Assembly: GCA_018608705.1 (NCBI GenBank)
Contig: JABAZD010000067.1
Span: 62,001-126,000 of the forward strand
Source: Flavobacteriaceae bacterium
GTDB taxonomy: Bacteria; Bacteroidota; Bacteroidia; Flavobacteriales; Flavobacteriaceae
Direction of reading: 5' to 3'
DNA: 64,000 nucleotides
Shown here: in pieces, positions 39,869 to 51,208 of the stretch
How the letters are laid out: each line of letters opens with the position of its first letter
Position numbering within the stretch: the first letter of the stretch is position 1
Notes under the pieces: generated by a model
Seen by the model: the letters and a program-made list of their open reading frames with translations, nothing else
The model's database searches: none
Told to the model about the DNA's origin: nothing
Made by a program: the position numbers and the translations under genes

Positions 39869-42208
39869 ATGGCAAATAAAAATAAGACTGTTACTAATTT
39901 TTCAAAACCAATTCGCTGGTTTTGGACAATATTTATGTCACTCATATTAAGCGGGATTACTGTTTTTTTACTAGCATCAATAGGGCTTTTTGGTGAAATG
40001 CCTGACCATACAGCACTTGAAAACCCAAGAACCAATCTTGCGTCTGAAATTATTTCTTCCGACGGTCAAACACTTGGTAAGTTTTATTTTGAAGACAATA
40101 GAACCCCTATTGCATTTAATGAACTCCCCAAACAGCTTGTGGAGGCACTTATCGCAACTGAAGATGTTCGTTATTACGAGCATGCTGGGATTGATCCCCG
40201 AGGAACGTTACGCGCATTTGTTTTTCTTGGGAAAAAAGGAGGAGCTAGTACAATTTCTCAACAATTAGCTCGACAACTGTTTGTAGGGGTTAGGTCTAAA
40301 AACAAATTAGAAACGGTGATTCAGAAAATTAAAGAGTGGGTCATCGCTACTCGCTTGGAACGCCAGTATACAAAGGAAGAAATTATATCTCAATACTTTA
40401 ACATATACGATTTTGGAAATAATGCAGATGGAATTCGTTCTGCCTCAAGAATTTATTTTGGAAAAGAACCAAAAGACCTAAGTATTAACGAATCTGCAAT
40501 GCTAGTTGGAATGTTTAAAAATTCATCACTTTACAATCCGCGCCCCGAAAGAAATCCAGTAGGCACAAAGAATCGCCGAAACGTAGTCTTAGCCCAAATG
40601 GCTAAATATGGGTATATTAAAGAAACTTTAAAAGACTCTTTACAGAAGCAGCCACTAGCGCTTAATTATTCTCCAGAATCTCATCGTGAAGGAATTGCAA
40701 CTTATTTTAGATCATATTTGAGGGGCCATATGAAAAAATGGGTCAACAACCCGTTGAACAGAAAACCAAATGGAGATAAGTACAATATTTACAAAGATGG
40801 TTTAAAAATCTATACCACTATCGACTCTCGTATGCAGTCTTTTGCTGAGACTGCTGTAGTAGATCACATGGCCAACTTACAAGCGGAGTTTTTTATTCAA
40901 AATTCACCCAGAAGAAATCCAACAACTCCCTTTTTAAATCTTAAACCAAAAGAGGTAGCTTCTTTGCTTAATTGGAGTATGAAACGTTCGGAACGTTGGC
41001 GTAAAATGAAGTATGACTTAAAAAAAGAAAATAATGAAATTATAGCGTCTTTTAAAAAGCCTACTCATATGAAAATATTTTCGTGGACTGCAAAAAATAA
41101 TGAAATAGACACTATAATGACCCCTTGGGATTCTATGCGATATTATAAGTCATTTTTAAGATCAGGAATGTTGTCGATGGAACCGAAAACCGGTCATGTA
41201 AAAGCTTGGGTAGGAGGAATTAATTATAAGCACTTTCAATATGATATGGCAAAACAAGGAAAGCGTCAAGTAGGCTCTACTTTCAAGCCTTTTGTATATG
41301 CAGCAGCTATAGACCAACTTCACTTGTCGCCCTGTGACTCATTTCCAAAGTCTCAAATTACAATTGAAGCATTTAAGTATGGAAATGTGAAACCATGGTC
41401 TCCAAGGAATGCTGGAAATAATTATGGAGGGTTTGAAACTTTGAAGTCAGCGTTGGCTAATTCTAGAAATACAATTACTGCTCGACTCATGAACGAAATT
41501 GGACCACAGCCGGTGATTGACTTAGCCAAGAATCTAGGTGTAAATCAAGAAATACCAGCCTTACCTTCAATTGCACTTGGCACGACAGACCTTAGCGTTT
41601 ACGAAATGGTTGCAGCCTATTCAACATTTGCCAATCAAGGGATTTATACTAAACCTGTAACGGTAACTCGAATCGAAGATAAAAATGGGACTATATTATT
41701 TCAGTATTCACCGCAAACCAAAGATGTTTTGAGCCAAGAAGCTGCCTATGTAACATTGAGCCTTATGGAAGGAGTCACCAAGTTTGGTTCTGGTGCGCGT
41801 TTGCGACATAGTACGGCTACAGACCAACCTGTATTTAAAGAAATTATTACAGGCTACCCATATGAATTTAAGAACCCAATTGCAGGAAAAACAGGAACAA
41901 CTCAAAACCAGAGCGATGGCTGGTTTATGGGTGTGGTCCCTAATTTAGTCACTGGTGTTTGGGTTGGAGGAGAAGACAGAGCTGTTCATTTTAAAACGAC
42001 TAGATATGGACAAGGAGCCTCTATGGCACTGCCAATATGGGCAAATTACATGCGCAGTTGTTATGAAGTTGAGGATTTAAATATTTCTAAGGACGAATTT
42101 ATAGCCCCTAAAGACCTTTCAATTGAAGTTGATTGTAAATCCAAAAATAAAGATGGAAAAATAAGGTTTCAAGACAACTCATTTAATGTTCCCGAAATTG
42201 ATTTCTAG
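39869..42208 (+). CDS. class A penicillin-binding protein (transglycosylase/transpeptidase)
   Basis: EDVRYYEHAGIDPRGTLRA, GASTISQQLARQL, KQVGSTFKPFVY-like KRQVGSTFKPF, KTGTTQ. Confidence 0.95.
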   Translation: MANKNKTVTNFSKPIRWFWTIFMSLILSGITVFLLASIGLFGEMPDHTALENPRTNLASEIISSDGQTLGKFYFEDNRTPIAFNELPKQLVEALIATEDVRYYEHAGIDPRGTLRAFVFLGKKGGASTISQQLARQLFVGVRSKNKLETVIQKIKEWVIATRLERQYTKEEIISQYFNIYDFGNNADGIRSASRIYFGKEPKDLSINESAMLVGMFKNSSLYNPRPERNPVGTKNRRNVVLAQMAKYGYIKETLKDSLQKQPLALNYSPESHREGIATYFRSYLRGHMKKWVNNPLNRKPNGDKYNIYKDGLKIYTTIDSRMQSFAETAVVDHMANLQAEFFIQNSPRRNPTTPFLNLKPKEVASLLNWSMKRSERWRKMKYDLKKENNEIIASFKKPTHMKIFSWTAKNNEIDTIMTPWDSMRYYKSFLRSGMLSMEPKTGHVKAWVGGINYKHFQYDMAKQGKRQVGSTFKPFVYAAAIDQLHLSPCDSFPKSQITIEAFKYGNVKPWSPRNAGNNYGGFETLKSALANSRNTITARLMNEIGPQPVIDLAKNLGVNQEIPALPSIALGTTDLSVYEMVAAYSTFANQGIYTKPVTVTRIEDKNGTILFQYSPQTKDVLSQEAAYVTLSLMEGVTKFGSGARLRHSTATDQPVFKEIITGYPYEFKNPIAGKTGTTQNQSDGWFMGVVPNLVTGVWVGGEDRAVHFKTTRYGQGASMALPIWANYMRSCYEVEDLNISKDEFIAPKDLSIEVDCKSKNKDGKIRFQDNSFNVPEIDF

Positions 42209-42209
42209 T

Positions 42210-42234
42210 AAAATTAGTTATTTGCTAATTTTTT
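42210..42234 (+). terminator. candidate intrinsic terminator between the PBP gene and scoA
   Basis: AAAATTAG-TTATTTG-CTAATTTT followed by TT. Confidence 0.45.
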
Positions 42235-42259
42235 AAATTTTAATCCTAAAATAAAAGAA

Positions 42260-42961
42260 ATGATTAATAAACAAGTACCTAATGTAAAGGAAGCAATCAA
42301 AGGCCTTACAAATGGAATGACTCTCATGCTTGGTGGTTTTGGACTCTGTGGCATCCCCGAACATGCAATTGCTGAAATGGTTGCTATGGACATTAAAGAA
42401 CTCACCTGTATTTCTAACAATGCAGGTGTTGATGATTTTGGGCTAGGGCTGTTGTTGAAAAAGCATCAGATAAGAAAAATGGTGTCGTCTTATGTAGGTG
42501 AAAATGATGAGTTTGAACGACAAATGTTATCGGGAGAATTACAAGTAGAGTTAATCCCTCAAGGAACTTTAGCTGAGCGCTGCAGGGCTGCTCAAGCTGG
42601 TTTTCCAGCAATTTATACACCAGCGGGTTATGGGACAGAAGTAGCTCAAGGTAAAGAAACGCGTGAGTTTGATGGTAAAATGTATGTTTTAGAAACAGCA
42701 TTTAAAGCTGATTTCTCATTCGTTAAAGCTTGGAAAGGGGATGCTGCAGGAAATTTGATATTTAAATCGACCGCTCGAAACTTCAATCCAAATATGTGTG
42801 GCGCCGCTACAATTACAGTTGCTGAGGTAGAAGAATTAGTCCCGGTGGGTTCACTTGATCCAAATCAAATTCATATTCCGGGAATCTTTGTACAACGAAT
42901 TTTTGAAGGAAAAGGGTATGAAAAGCGAATTGAGAAACGAACCGTTAGACAAAAAACATAA
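42260..42961 (+). CDS. scoA: 3-oxoacid CoA-transferase subunit A
   Basis: [37 protein letters not shown]. Confidence 0.93.
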   Translation: MINKQVPNVKEAIKGLTNGMTLMLGGFGLCGIPEHAIAEMVAMDIKELTCISNNAGVDDFGLGLLLKKHQIRKMVSSYVGENDEFERQMLSGELQVELIPQGTLAERCRAAQAGFPAIYTPAGYGTEVAQGKETREFDGKMYVLETAFKADFSFVKAWKGDAAGNLIFKSTARNFNPNMCGAATITVAEVEELVPVGSLDPNQIHIPGIFVQRIFEGKGYEKRIEKRTVRQKT

Positions 42962-42963
42962 TT

Positions 42964-43617
42964 ATGCTAGACAAAATTGGAATCGCAAAGCGAATTGCTA
43001 AAGAAGTTAAAAACGGATACTATGTTAACCTAGGGATTGGTATACCAACACTGGTAGCAAACCATGTTCGTAAAGATATTGAAGTCGAATTTCAAAGTGA
43101 GAACGGAGTTTTAGGAATGGGGCCATTTCCTTTTGAAGGCGAGGAAGACGCAGACCTAATCAATGCAGGTAAACAAACAATCACCACGCTAGAGGGGGCT
43201 AGTTTTTTTGACTCTGCTACTAGCTTTTCTATGATTCGTGGAAAGCATGTAGATCTCACGATCTTAGGCGCTATGGAAGTTTCAGACAACGGAGACATTG
43301 CCAACTGGAAAATCCCTGGATATATGGTTAAAGGGATGGGCGGAGCTATGGATTTAGTAGCCAGTGCCGAAAATATTATAGTAGCGATGATGCACACCAA
43401 TAAAAAAGGAAAATCTAAGCTTCTCAAACGTTGCTCACTTCCACTTACAGGGGTTGGTTGTGTCAAAAAAGTGGTTACTAACTTAGCTGTTTTGGAAGTC
43501 ACTAAAAAAGGCTTTAAGCTTTTAGAGCGTGCAAAAGGTGTTTCAGTTGAAACGATTCAACAAGCAACAGAAGGTCATCTTATTATTGACGGAGAGGTGC
43601 CTGAAATGGAATTTTAA
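42964..43617 (+). CDS. scoB: 3-oxoacid CoA-transferase subunit B
   Basis: GYYVNLGIGIPTLVANH; QSENGVLGMGPFP. Confidence 0.94.
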   Translation: MLDKIGIAKRIAKEVKNGYYVNLGIGIPTLVANHVRKDIEVEFQSENGVLGMGPFPFEGEEDADLINAGKQTITTLEGASFFDSATSFSMIRGKHVDLTILGAMEVSDNGDIANWKIPGYMVKGMGGAMDLVASAENIIVAMMHTNKKGKSKLLKRCSLPLTGVGCVKKVVTNLAVLEVTKKGFKLLERAKGVSVETIQQATEGHLIIDGEVPEMEF

Positions 43618-43655
43618 TGATCATCATCCCTTTGCCTTTGGCTTTATTGGGTGTT

Positions 43656-45347
43656 TTAAATTCCTTTAGGGATTGCTTCTAATAATTTTTTGGTATATTC
43701 TTTTTGTGGTGACTTATAAATAGCATCAGCCTCTCCAATTTCCTCTATTTTGCCTTTGTTCATCACCATCAACTGGTCTGACATAAACTTTACCACGGAC
43801 AAATCATGTGATATAAAAATGTAGGTAAACCCAAAATCTTCTTTTAGCGAATTCAATAAATTAAGCACCTGTGCTTGCACAGAAATATCTAAGGCAGATA
43901 CTGATTCGTCACAGATAATTAATTTTGGCTGAACAGCAATGGTTCTAGCAATGCCTATTCGTTGCCGTTGTCCACCCGAAAACTCATGAGGATAGCGATC
44001 AAAATGAATTGCTTTTAACCCGACTTTCTCTAAAATCTCAATAGTTTTAGCTTTTCGTTCGCTATCAGAGTTAAATAACCCATGCACTTTCATGGGTTCC
44101 ATAACTGCTTTTCCAATCGTGAGCCGAGGGTTCAGCGAGGCATAGGGGTCTTGGAAAATAATTTGGATTTCTTTTCGTAAAGCTCGCAAAGCTTTTGTAG
44201 AAAGGTTTGTAACGTCATTCCCTCTATATTTTAGTAACCCCGCAGATGCTTTGTCTAGTTGCAAGATAGCTTTTCCAAGCGTAGATTTGCCACAACCAGA
44301 CTCACCAACAAGACCAAGTGTTTCTCCAGAATACACTTTGAAACTAACGTTATCCACAGCCTTAAAGGCTTTTTTTGTTCCGAAGAAAGAGGCTTTAGAA
44401 TAGTACGTTTTTTCAAGATTAATCACCTCTAGTAATGGGGCGTTGCTATAAATATTTTTATGTTTTTCTTGTCTATCTATCTTTGTAACGAGCGATTTGG
44501 GAATTCTTCCGGATAAAAAGTCATTAATTGTTGGGAGCTTTTTTAAACGACTATCTAGTGTGGGTCGTGTACCAATAAGCGCTTTTGTGTACTCTTCTTC
44601 TGGGTTTTTAAATACGGATTTTATAGCGCCTTTTTCAATAATATCGCCTTGGCACATTACCAAAACTCGATCTGCAATTTCAGAAACTAAAACCAAATCA
44701 TGACTTATAAAAATTACACTCATTTTAAATTCTTTTTGAAGTTTTTTCAGTAGTGCAATAATCTCTTTTTGAACAGTGACGTCTAAAGCGGTTGTTGGTT
44801 CATCAGCGATTAGAATTTCTGGTTTGCAAGCAACAGCCATTGCAATCATAACTCGCTGTTGTTGCCCCCCTGAAATCTCATGAGGATATTTTTTGTATGT
44901 GTTTTTAGCGTCTGGAATTTTAACGGCATTAAATAGACGAATTACTTCTTCTTGCGCTTCTTTTGTTGTAATATTAATGTGATGAAGCAAAACCTCTTCA
45001 ACCTGCTTCCCACAGCAAACAGAAGGATTTAGAGCACTCATAGGCTCTTGAAATATCATAGCTATCTTTTTGCCGCGAATTTTTTCTAGCTTCTTTTGAG
45101 AACAGTTAACTAGATTTTCATTGTTGAATAAAACATTTCCTGTGACAGACACCCCTTTGGTAAAGGACAATAGCCCCATAACTGCGAGTGAAGTGATAGA
45201 CTTTCCGCTTCCAGATTCGCCAACGACCCCGAGGATTTCATCTTGATATAGATTGTATGTTATACCGTGAACCACTTCGCTTATGCCACTCAAAGATTTA
45301 AAGGTGATTCGAAGGTCTTTAACGCTAAGAATTGGTGAAGGTTTCAT
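43656..45347 (-). CDS. ABC transporter ATP-binding protein with two fused ATPase domains (oligopeptide/YejF-like)
   Basis: Two Walker A (GESGSGKS, GESGCGKS), two signature motifs (SGGQQQR, SGGQRQR). Confidence 0.95.
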   Translation of the reverse strand: MKPSPILSVKDLRITFKSLSGISEVVHGITYNLYQDEILGVVGESGSGKSITSLAVMGLLSFTKGVSVTGNVLFNNENLVNCSQKKLEKIRGKKIAMIFQEPMSALNPSVCCGKQVEEVLLHHINITTKEAQEEVIRLFNAVKIPDAKNTYKKYPHEISGGQQQRVMIAMAVACKPEILIADEPTTALDVTVQKEIIALLKKLQKEFKMSVIFISHDLVLVSEIADRVLVMCQGDIIEKGAIKSVFKNPEEEYTKALIGTRPTLDSRLKKLPTINDFLSGRIPKSLVTKIDRQEKHKNIYSNAPLLEVINLEKTYYSKASFFGTKKAFKAVDNVSFKVYSGETLGLVGESGCGKSTLGKAILQLDKASAGLLKYRGNDVTNLSTKALRALRKEIQIIFQDPYASLNPRLTIGKAVMEPMKVHGLFNSDSERKAKTIEILEKVGLKAIHFDRYPHEFSGGQRQRIGIARTIAVQPKLIICDESVSALDISVQAQVLNLLNSLKEDFGFTYIFISHDLSVVKFMSDQLMVMNKGKIEEIGEADAIYKSPQKEYTKKLLEAIPKGI

Positions 45348-45492
45348 AGTTTAAATGTAATCAAAATCTTTTTTCTTATTACAACTTAAATGATTTGCAA
45401 CAGTAAATGTAATCAATGGAGAAGTGCCATTAAACACCCTAATTAAGAACTTTAGTGCAAGTAATATTTAAGTTTATGGAAATTCAATTGTA

Positions 45493-46650
45493 TCATGGCT
45501 GTAGTTGTTGCTCACTTAACAACATCTTATAGGCTTCTTCAATATAAGTGCTGATGTCGCCATTGTAAGGGTCATTTCCGTAAGATTTTTTTTCTTGGCC
45601 GAGTCTAACCACCATTACGTTATCTCTTGGCTCAACCGCAACAAATTGTCCTAAATGGCCTTCCATCATAAAAAATGATTTATTCTCTGTTTTTCGTAGC
45701 CACCAACCATATCCATATTGGGGGCTTTCTTTAAAACGGGGTTGAATAGATTTAGTCACAAAAGTTGAGTCTAAAAGCTGTTTTCCGTTCCATTTTCCAT
45801 TATCCTTGTAAAGTCTCCCAAAACGTGCAAAATCTTTTGCATTAGTAGCAATACAACAGTAAGCTTTGACCATGTCGTTTTCTTCACTATCTATTTGCCA
45901 AAGAGCTTCGTTTTCACTTTCTAAGGGGATCCAAAAACTTTCTGAAAGATAGTCGTACATTTTTTTGCCCGTTGCTTTTTCAATTACCATGGCGAGTAAC
46001 TGGGTGTCTCCACTTGCATATTTAAAAGATTCTCCTGGACTGGATACTGTTGTGAGTCCAAGAATTGTTTTTTCTAATTCCTTTCCAAAATAGGCACGGG
46101 CTGTTATTGTAAAAGGAGAGTAATAAGATTCTTTCCAGCTGGATCCAGAAGCCATAGACGCTAGATCACCCACTGTTACTTCAGAGGAAAGTCCACTATT
46201 ATATTGAGGGAAAAAATCACCCACTGGCTGATCTAAACTTTTGATGTGTCCTTCCATAATAGCCTTCCCAAGCAAACCACTAACATAGCTTTTTGCCATT
46301 GAGAATGAATTGCTTTTTGAATTTTCATTGTATCCATCATAATACTTTTCAAACAAAATACTATCATTTTTAATAATCAAAAAGGCAACGGTCCCTTGCG
46401 TTTTGTGCAATTTTGATAGTCTATCCGTTGCAGAAACTTTGTTATAATTTTTATGAAGCGGCCACGCTTTAGAATTACCAATAGTTACTACTTTATTGTC
46501 AAAAAAGGTATAGTCGTCAATGGACGCTGTTGTCCGCCCTTGTAAATAAATTGTTTGTACAGCTTTTAGGACATATTCTGTACCTGAAAGGTATAGTGTA
46601 GCCACCAAAACAGCGATTACAATAATTAAACGAGAAGTGAATTTCTTCAT
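45493..46650 (-). CDS. serine hydrolase (beta-lactamase-related)
   Basis: SFSMAKSYVSGLLG (SxxK) and YGYGWWLRK segments. Confidence 0.88.
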   Translation of the reverse strand: MKKFTSRLIIVIAVLVATLYLSGTEYVLKAVQTIYLQGRTTASIDDYTFFDNKVVTIGNSKAWPLHKNYNKVSATDRLSKLHKTQGTVAFLIIKNDSILFEKYYDGYNENSKSNSFSMAKSYVSGLLGKAIMEGHIKSLDQPVGDFFPQYNSGLSSEVTVGDLASMASGSSWKESYYSPFTITARAYFGKELEKTILGLTTVSSPGESFKYASGDTQLLAMVIEKATGKKMYDYLSESFWIPLESENEALWQIDSEENDMVKAYCCIATNAKDFARFGRLYKDNGKWNGKQLLDSTFVTKSIQPRFKESPQYGYGWWLRKTENKSFFMMEGHLGQFVAVEPRDNVMVVRLGQEKKSYGNDPYNGDISTYIEEAYKMLLSEQQLQP

Positions 46651-46710
46651 TTGTAAGTGTTTATTTGATTAAAGGTAGTTAAAAGGATTAAGATGATTAC
46701 AGAAAAGTTG

Positions 46711-47697
46711 CTAAATCAGTTTAACAATATCCTTAGCGAAATAACTAGCAATAATGTCTGCACCAGCACGCTTGAAAGCAATTGTGGTTTCAAGCATTGT
46801 TTGGTCATGGTCTAGCCAGCCCTTTTCAGCTGCTGCTTTTATCATAGCATACTCGCCACTAACTTGATAAGCAGCAACAGGAACATCAAATTCATTTTTA
46901 ATTTCTCTTAGAATGTCTAAGTATGGTAGCCCTGGCTTAACCATTACAATATCAGCTCCTTCGTCGATGTCCAGATCTGTTTCTCTGATAGCTTCAAAGC
47001 GGTTGGCATAATCCATTTGATAGGTTTTTTTATCCTTTGGGATATTTTTAGAATTAATAGGTGCAGAGCCTAGCGCATCCCTAAACGGGCCGTAAAATGA
47101 AGAGGCATATTTCGCACTGTAACTCATGATTCCAGCATCAACATAGCCATTGTCCTCAAACGCCTCTCTAATACTCGCAATGCGTCCATCCATCATGTCG
47201 CTAGGAGCTACAAAATCAGCCCCTGCTTCAATATGAGACAAACTCATGCGGGTTAAAATCTCAACAGTGTCGTCGTTATTGATGACTCCTTTTGAAATCA
47301 CACCATCGTGACCATATATTGAATACGGATCTAATGCTACATCAGTCATGACAAGCATTTCTGGACATACATTTTTTATGGTCTTTACGGCACGTTGCAT
47401 TAATCCACTAGCATTTAAAGCCTCAGTTCCTTTGTTATCTTTCAGAACATCTGCTAACTTTACAAAAACAAGCACTGACTTTAGTCCTAATTCCCAAAGT
47501 AGTTTAACTTCTGATTCTAATGTGTCAAGACTAAACCTAAAATAATTAGGCATTGATGGAATTTCATGTTTTACTCCTTTACCTTCAACTACAAACAATG
47601 GGACCAAAAAATCATTTGGAGTGATGACCGTTTCTCTTACTAGACTACGGATTGATTCATTTGAACGCAACCTTCTATTTCGCTTCATTGGATACAT
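46711..47697 (-). CDS. hemB: porphobilinogen synthase
   Basis: RNRRLRSNESIRSLVRET; GADFVAPSDMMDGRI; GADIVMVKPGLPYLDI. Confidence 0.97.
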   Translation of the reverse strand: MYPMKRNRRLRSNESIRSLVRETVITPNDFLVPLFVVEGKGVKHEIPSMPNYFRFSLDTLESEVKLLWELGLKSVLVFVKLADVLKDNKGTEALNASGLMQRAVKTIKNVCPEMLVMTDVALDPYSIYGHDGVISKGVINNDDTVEILTRMSLSHIEAGADFVAPSDMMDGRIASIREAFEDNGYVDAGIMSYSAKYASSFYGPFRDALGSAPINSKNIPKDKKTYQMDYANRFEAIRETDLDIDEGADIVMVKPGLPYLDILREIKNEFDVPVAAYQVSGEYAMIKAAAEKGWLDHDQTMLETTIAFKRAGADIIASYFAKDIVKLI

Positions 47698-47698
47698 A

Positions 47699-48601
47699 TT
47701 AAACCCATTTTTTAGGAGTTTTTAAAACTCGAATTAATTTTTCTTCTTCACTCTTAGGGCCTGGTTGGTGGTCATAGACCCATTGAACTTTTGGGGGTAA
47801 GCTCATTAAAATACTTTCAATCCTCCCATTTGTTTTTAATCCAAAAAGAGTGCCTTTATCGTGTACTAAATTAAATTCAACATACCTGCCTCTTCTTATT
47901 TCTTGCCAGTTTTGTTGTTCTTTTGTAAAAGGTAATTGAACTCTTTTTTCTAAAATGGGGACATAGGCTTCTAGGAAGCTATCTCCAACTTCTTTTACAA
48001 AGTCATACCACTGTGACATGCTAATTTCTTGAGAAGATTTACAATAATCAAAAAACAATCCGCCAATTCCTCTAGCTTCTTTACGATGACTATTATAAAA
48101 ATACGTGTCGCAGCGATTTTTATAAGTTAAATAAAAGTCAGGATTGTGCTTATCGCAAGCTGCTTTACACACTTGGTGAAAATGAACCGCATCTTCTTCA
48201 AAAAGGTAATAAGGTGTCAAGTCTTGACCCCCTCCAAACCACTGGTCTATCACATCCCCTTTTTTATTGTACATTTCAAAATAACGCCAGTTTGCATGGA
48301 CAGTAGGTGCCATTGGATTTTTTGGGTGTAACACTAAACTTAAGCCACACGCAAAAAAATCAACATTTTTTACATTGAAATAAGATTCCATGGAAGTTGG
48401 GAGTTTACCGTGAACACCAGAAATGTTGACCCCACCTTTTTCGAAGATCGCTCCATTTTCAATAATTCGTGTCCGTCCACCACCTCCTTCATTTCGCTTC
48501 CAAATATCTTCTTTGAAAACTGAAGAACCGTCTATCATTTCAAGTTTTGAAGTGATAGTGTCTTGCAACTCGTGGAGATATTTAAAAAACTTATCTTTCA
48601 T
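47699..48601 (-). CDS. hemF: oxygen-dependent coproporphyrinogen oxidase
   Basis: WFGGGQDLTPYYLFEEDAVHFH; GRYVEFNLVHDKGTLFGL. Confidence 0.97.
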   Translation of the reverse strand: MKDKFFKYLHELQDTITSKLEMIDGSSVFKEDIWKRNEGGGGRTRIIENGAIFEKGGVNISGVHGKLPTSMESYFNVKNVDFFACGLSLVLHPKNPMAPTVHANWRYFEMYNKKGDVIDQWFGGGQDLTPYYLFEEDAVHFHQVCKAACDKHNPDFYLTYKNRCDTYFYNSHRKEARGIGGLFFDYCKSSQEISMSQWYDFVKEVGDSFLEAYVPILEKRVQLPFTKEQQNWQEIRRGRYVEFNLVHDKGTLFGLKTNGRIESILMSLPPKVQWVYDHQPGPKSEEEKLIRVLKTPKKWV

Positions 48602-49626
48602 CAGGCACGATATTCTTTTACGGCATCAATAAATGCTTTTGCATTTTCTGTTGGAATATTTGGTAAGATCCCGTGTCCTAGGTTTACAATATATTTATCT
48701 TTTCCAAACTCATTAATCATCTGGTGGACCATCTTTTTGATTTCTATTGGTGGGGATAATAATCTAGAGGGATCAAAATTCCCTTGAAGTGTTATATTAC
48801 CTCCGGTCAAATAGCGAGCATTTCTTGCCGAACAGGTCCAGTCGACTCCCAATGCTGATGCTCCAGATTTTGCCATATCCCCTAAAGCAAACCAGCACCC
48901 TTTTCCAAAAGCAATTACGGGTACCTCTTTTTTGAGCGCTTCTATGATTTGATTTATGTATTGCCAAGAAAATTCTTTGTAATCAGTTGGCGAAAGCATA
49001 CCTCCCCATGAATCAAATAGTTGAACAGCATTGACTCCTGCCCTGACTTTTTCTTTAAGATAGGCTATTGTAGTATCCGTTATTTTTTGAAGCAATTGGT
49101 GTGCTGCTATCGGGTTTGTAAAACAGAATTCCTTGGCTTTATCGAAGTTTTTACTGCCTTGTCCTTGTACGCAATAACACAATATAGTCCATGGCGACCC
49201 TGCAAACCCTATCAACGGAATATCGTTGTTTAGTAATTCTTTTGTGGCTTTAATAGCTTGGTAAACATAGTCTAATTCTACGGTTACATCAGGGACAATA
49301 ACATTATCAACGTCTCTTTGTGTACGCACAGGGTTTGGCAAATATGGACCAAAATTAGGTTTCATTTGAACCTCTATATTCATAGCTTGTGGAATTACTA
49401 AAATATCGCAGAACAAAATAGCAGCATCCATACCATATCTTTTAATGGGTTGTACAGTAATTTCACTTGCTAGTTCTGGAGTTCGACACCTTGTAAAAAA
49501 ATCATATTTTTCTCTAATGGTGATGAATTCTGGTAAATAACGACCAGCTTGACGCATCATCCAAACAGGAGGTCTCTCTACCGTTTCTCCTTTTAGGGCT
49601 TTTAAAAATAAGTCATTTTTTATCAT
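48601..49626 (-). CDS. hemE: uroporphyrinogen decarboxylase
   Basis: [28 protein letters not shown]; start trimmed to MIKNDLF at 49626. Confidence 0.97.
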   Translation of the reverse strand: MIKNDLFLKALKGETVERPPVWMMRQAGRYLPEFITIREKYDFFTRCRTPELASEITVQPIKRYGMDAAILFCDILVIPQAMNIEVQMKPNFGPYLPNPVRTQRDVDNVIVPDVTVELDYVYQAIKATKELLNNDIPLIGFAGSPWTILCYCVQGQGSKNFDKAKEFCFTNPIAAHQLLQKITDTTIAYLKEKVRAGVNAVQLFDSWGGMLSPTDYKEFSWQYINQIIEALKKEVPVIAFGKGCWFALGDMAKSGASALGVDWTCSARNARYLTGGNITLQGNFDPSRLLSPPIEIKKMVHQMINEFGKDKYIVNLGHGILPNIPTENAKAFIDAVKEYRA

Positions 49627-49633
49627 AACATTT

Positions 49634-51208
49634 TTAGATATAATTTTGATTGACAAGTTCTATAACACTTTCTACAGTTGGTATTTTTGCAACAAGCACC
49701 TCTTTGAAGTGTTTCCTGGCCTCTGTAGCAGTACTTTCCCCAATACAATACGCAGCACATTCTGGCTTATTTTTTTGTAAAAAACTTTTAATTGTAGATG
49801 GACTGTAAAACATGACCCCTTCAATAGAGCTATTCAGTTTAGGAGCCTCAAGCTTGGTACTGTAAGCCTCAATTTCTTGAACCTTAATGTTGTTTTCTTC
49901 TAAGACTGCAGTTAAATCGTCCAGTCTAATATCACTACAAAAATAGCTAACTTCAGTACCGTCCATAAATTCAACTAAGTGGTTGGCAAGTGCTTTAGCA
50001 TTTTTCGCTGTATACTTTACAGGTCCGATTCTTTGTTCAATGAGGCGTTTTGTTCTTCTGCCTACGCAGTAAATAGTTTTAAAATCTAAATCTTCAACAG
50101 GACAATTTTTTAATATAGCATCGACTCCATTTTTACTTGTTATGACCACGTTTTGGTGTGTTGCCTTTATTATAACGGGCTTTATACGATTTGCTGTGAT
50201 TTTTATAAAGTCTGAGCTACCGACATTAAGTTGATTGTTAAATATGTCTTTTTGTCCTAGGCTTAATAGTTTCGAAGAAAAAATTGTTGTTGGGCCTTCT
50301 ACTTTTACAGTTTTTCCAATTAAGCTCTTACCACCACGACTTAAAATAAATTCAACACAATCATCAACAAGGCTATGGTGCTCTCCAAGTTTAGCTGTTC
50401 TTTTCGCTTCAATCTTTTTAGTTCCATCAGGACTAAGAATAATTCCATGAAAGTGAATTTCCATTTCTTTGATATAAGCAAGCGCTCCAATTGGAGCACT
50501 GCAACCCCCTTCAAGTTTTTTTAGAAAGAGCCTTTCAATAGTTGTAGATATTTCTGTATCCTCGTGGTTGAGTGACACACATGCATCAAGAGCCTCCATA
50601 TTTGACTCCAGTGTTGCAATCATTATAGCTCCCTGCGCTGGAGCTGGAACCATCCACTCCAAGTTTACCGAATTTTCTGGGGTTAACTCTAGGCGACCCA
50701 AACCTGCGGCTGCAAAAATTGCTCCATTCCAATCACTATCTTCTAGTTTTTGTAAGCGTGTATTAACATTGCCTCTTATGCCAACAGTAGTATGAGTTGG
50801 ATATCTATTTAACCATTGGGCTTGGCGCCTTAAGCTTCCCGTTGCAATAACCGCCTCTTTTTGGGCTAAAAACTCTTCATTGTTTTTAAAAACTAAGGTA
50901 TCCCTGATGTTGCCTCGTTTTAATACTGCGGCCTGAACAACCCCATGAGGTAGTTTGGTTGGAACATCTTTTAATGAATGAACAGCTATGTCAACCTCTT
51001 CATTAATTAAGGCAACATCAAGGGTTCGGGTAAAAACTCCTGTAATCCCTAGTTCGTAAATAGGTTGATTTAGCACTAAATCACCTGTTGATTTTATAGG
51101 CACTAATGCGGTTTTATAACCTAGATGCTCCAGTTGAGACTGCACATTCTTGGCTTGCCAAAGCGCAAGATTACTGTCACGAGTGCCAATTCTAATGATT
51201 TTAGACAT
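49634..51208 (-). CDS. hemC: bifunctional hydroxymethylbilane synthase / uroporphyrinogen-III synthase fusion
   Basis: Hem[35 protein letters not shown]-terminal ~220 aa HemD-like region. Confidence 0.9.
   Translation of the reverse strand: MSKIIRIGTRDSNLALWQAKNVQSQLEHLGYKTALVPIKSTGDLVLNQPIYELGITGVFTRTLDVALINEEVDIAVHSLKDVPTKLPHGVVQAAVLKRGNIRDTLVFKNNEEFLAQKEAVIATGSLRRQAQWLNRYPTHTTVGIRGNVNTRLQKLEDSDWNGAIFAAAGLGRLELTPENSVNLEWMVPAPAQGAIMIATLESNMEALDACVSLNHEDTEISTTIERLFLKKLEGGCSAPIGALAYIKEMEIHFHGIILSPDGTKKIEAKRTAKLGEHHSLVDDCVEFILSRGGKSLIGKTVKVEGPTTIFSSKLLSLGQKDIFNNQLNVGSSDFIKITANRIKPVIIKATHQNVVITSKNGVDAILKNCPVEDLDFKTIYCVGRRTKRLIEQRIGPVKYTAKNAKALANHLVEFMDGTEVSYFCSDIRLDDLTAVLEENNIKVQEIEAYSTKLEAPKLNSSIEGVMFYSPSTIKSFLQKNKPECAAYCIGESTATEARKHFKEVLVAKIPTVESVIELVNQNYI

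Noticed and set aside
43092-43502. 136-aa minus-strand ORF
   Set aside because: Fully antisense to scoB; no upstream promoter-like element or motif support.
45353-45416. Two copies of AAATGTAATCAA in the spacer upstream of the ABC ATPase
   Set aside because: Short AT-rich words in a 145-bp spacer can recur by chance; no promoter geometry or symmetry to support a site.
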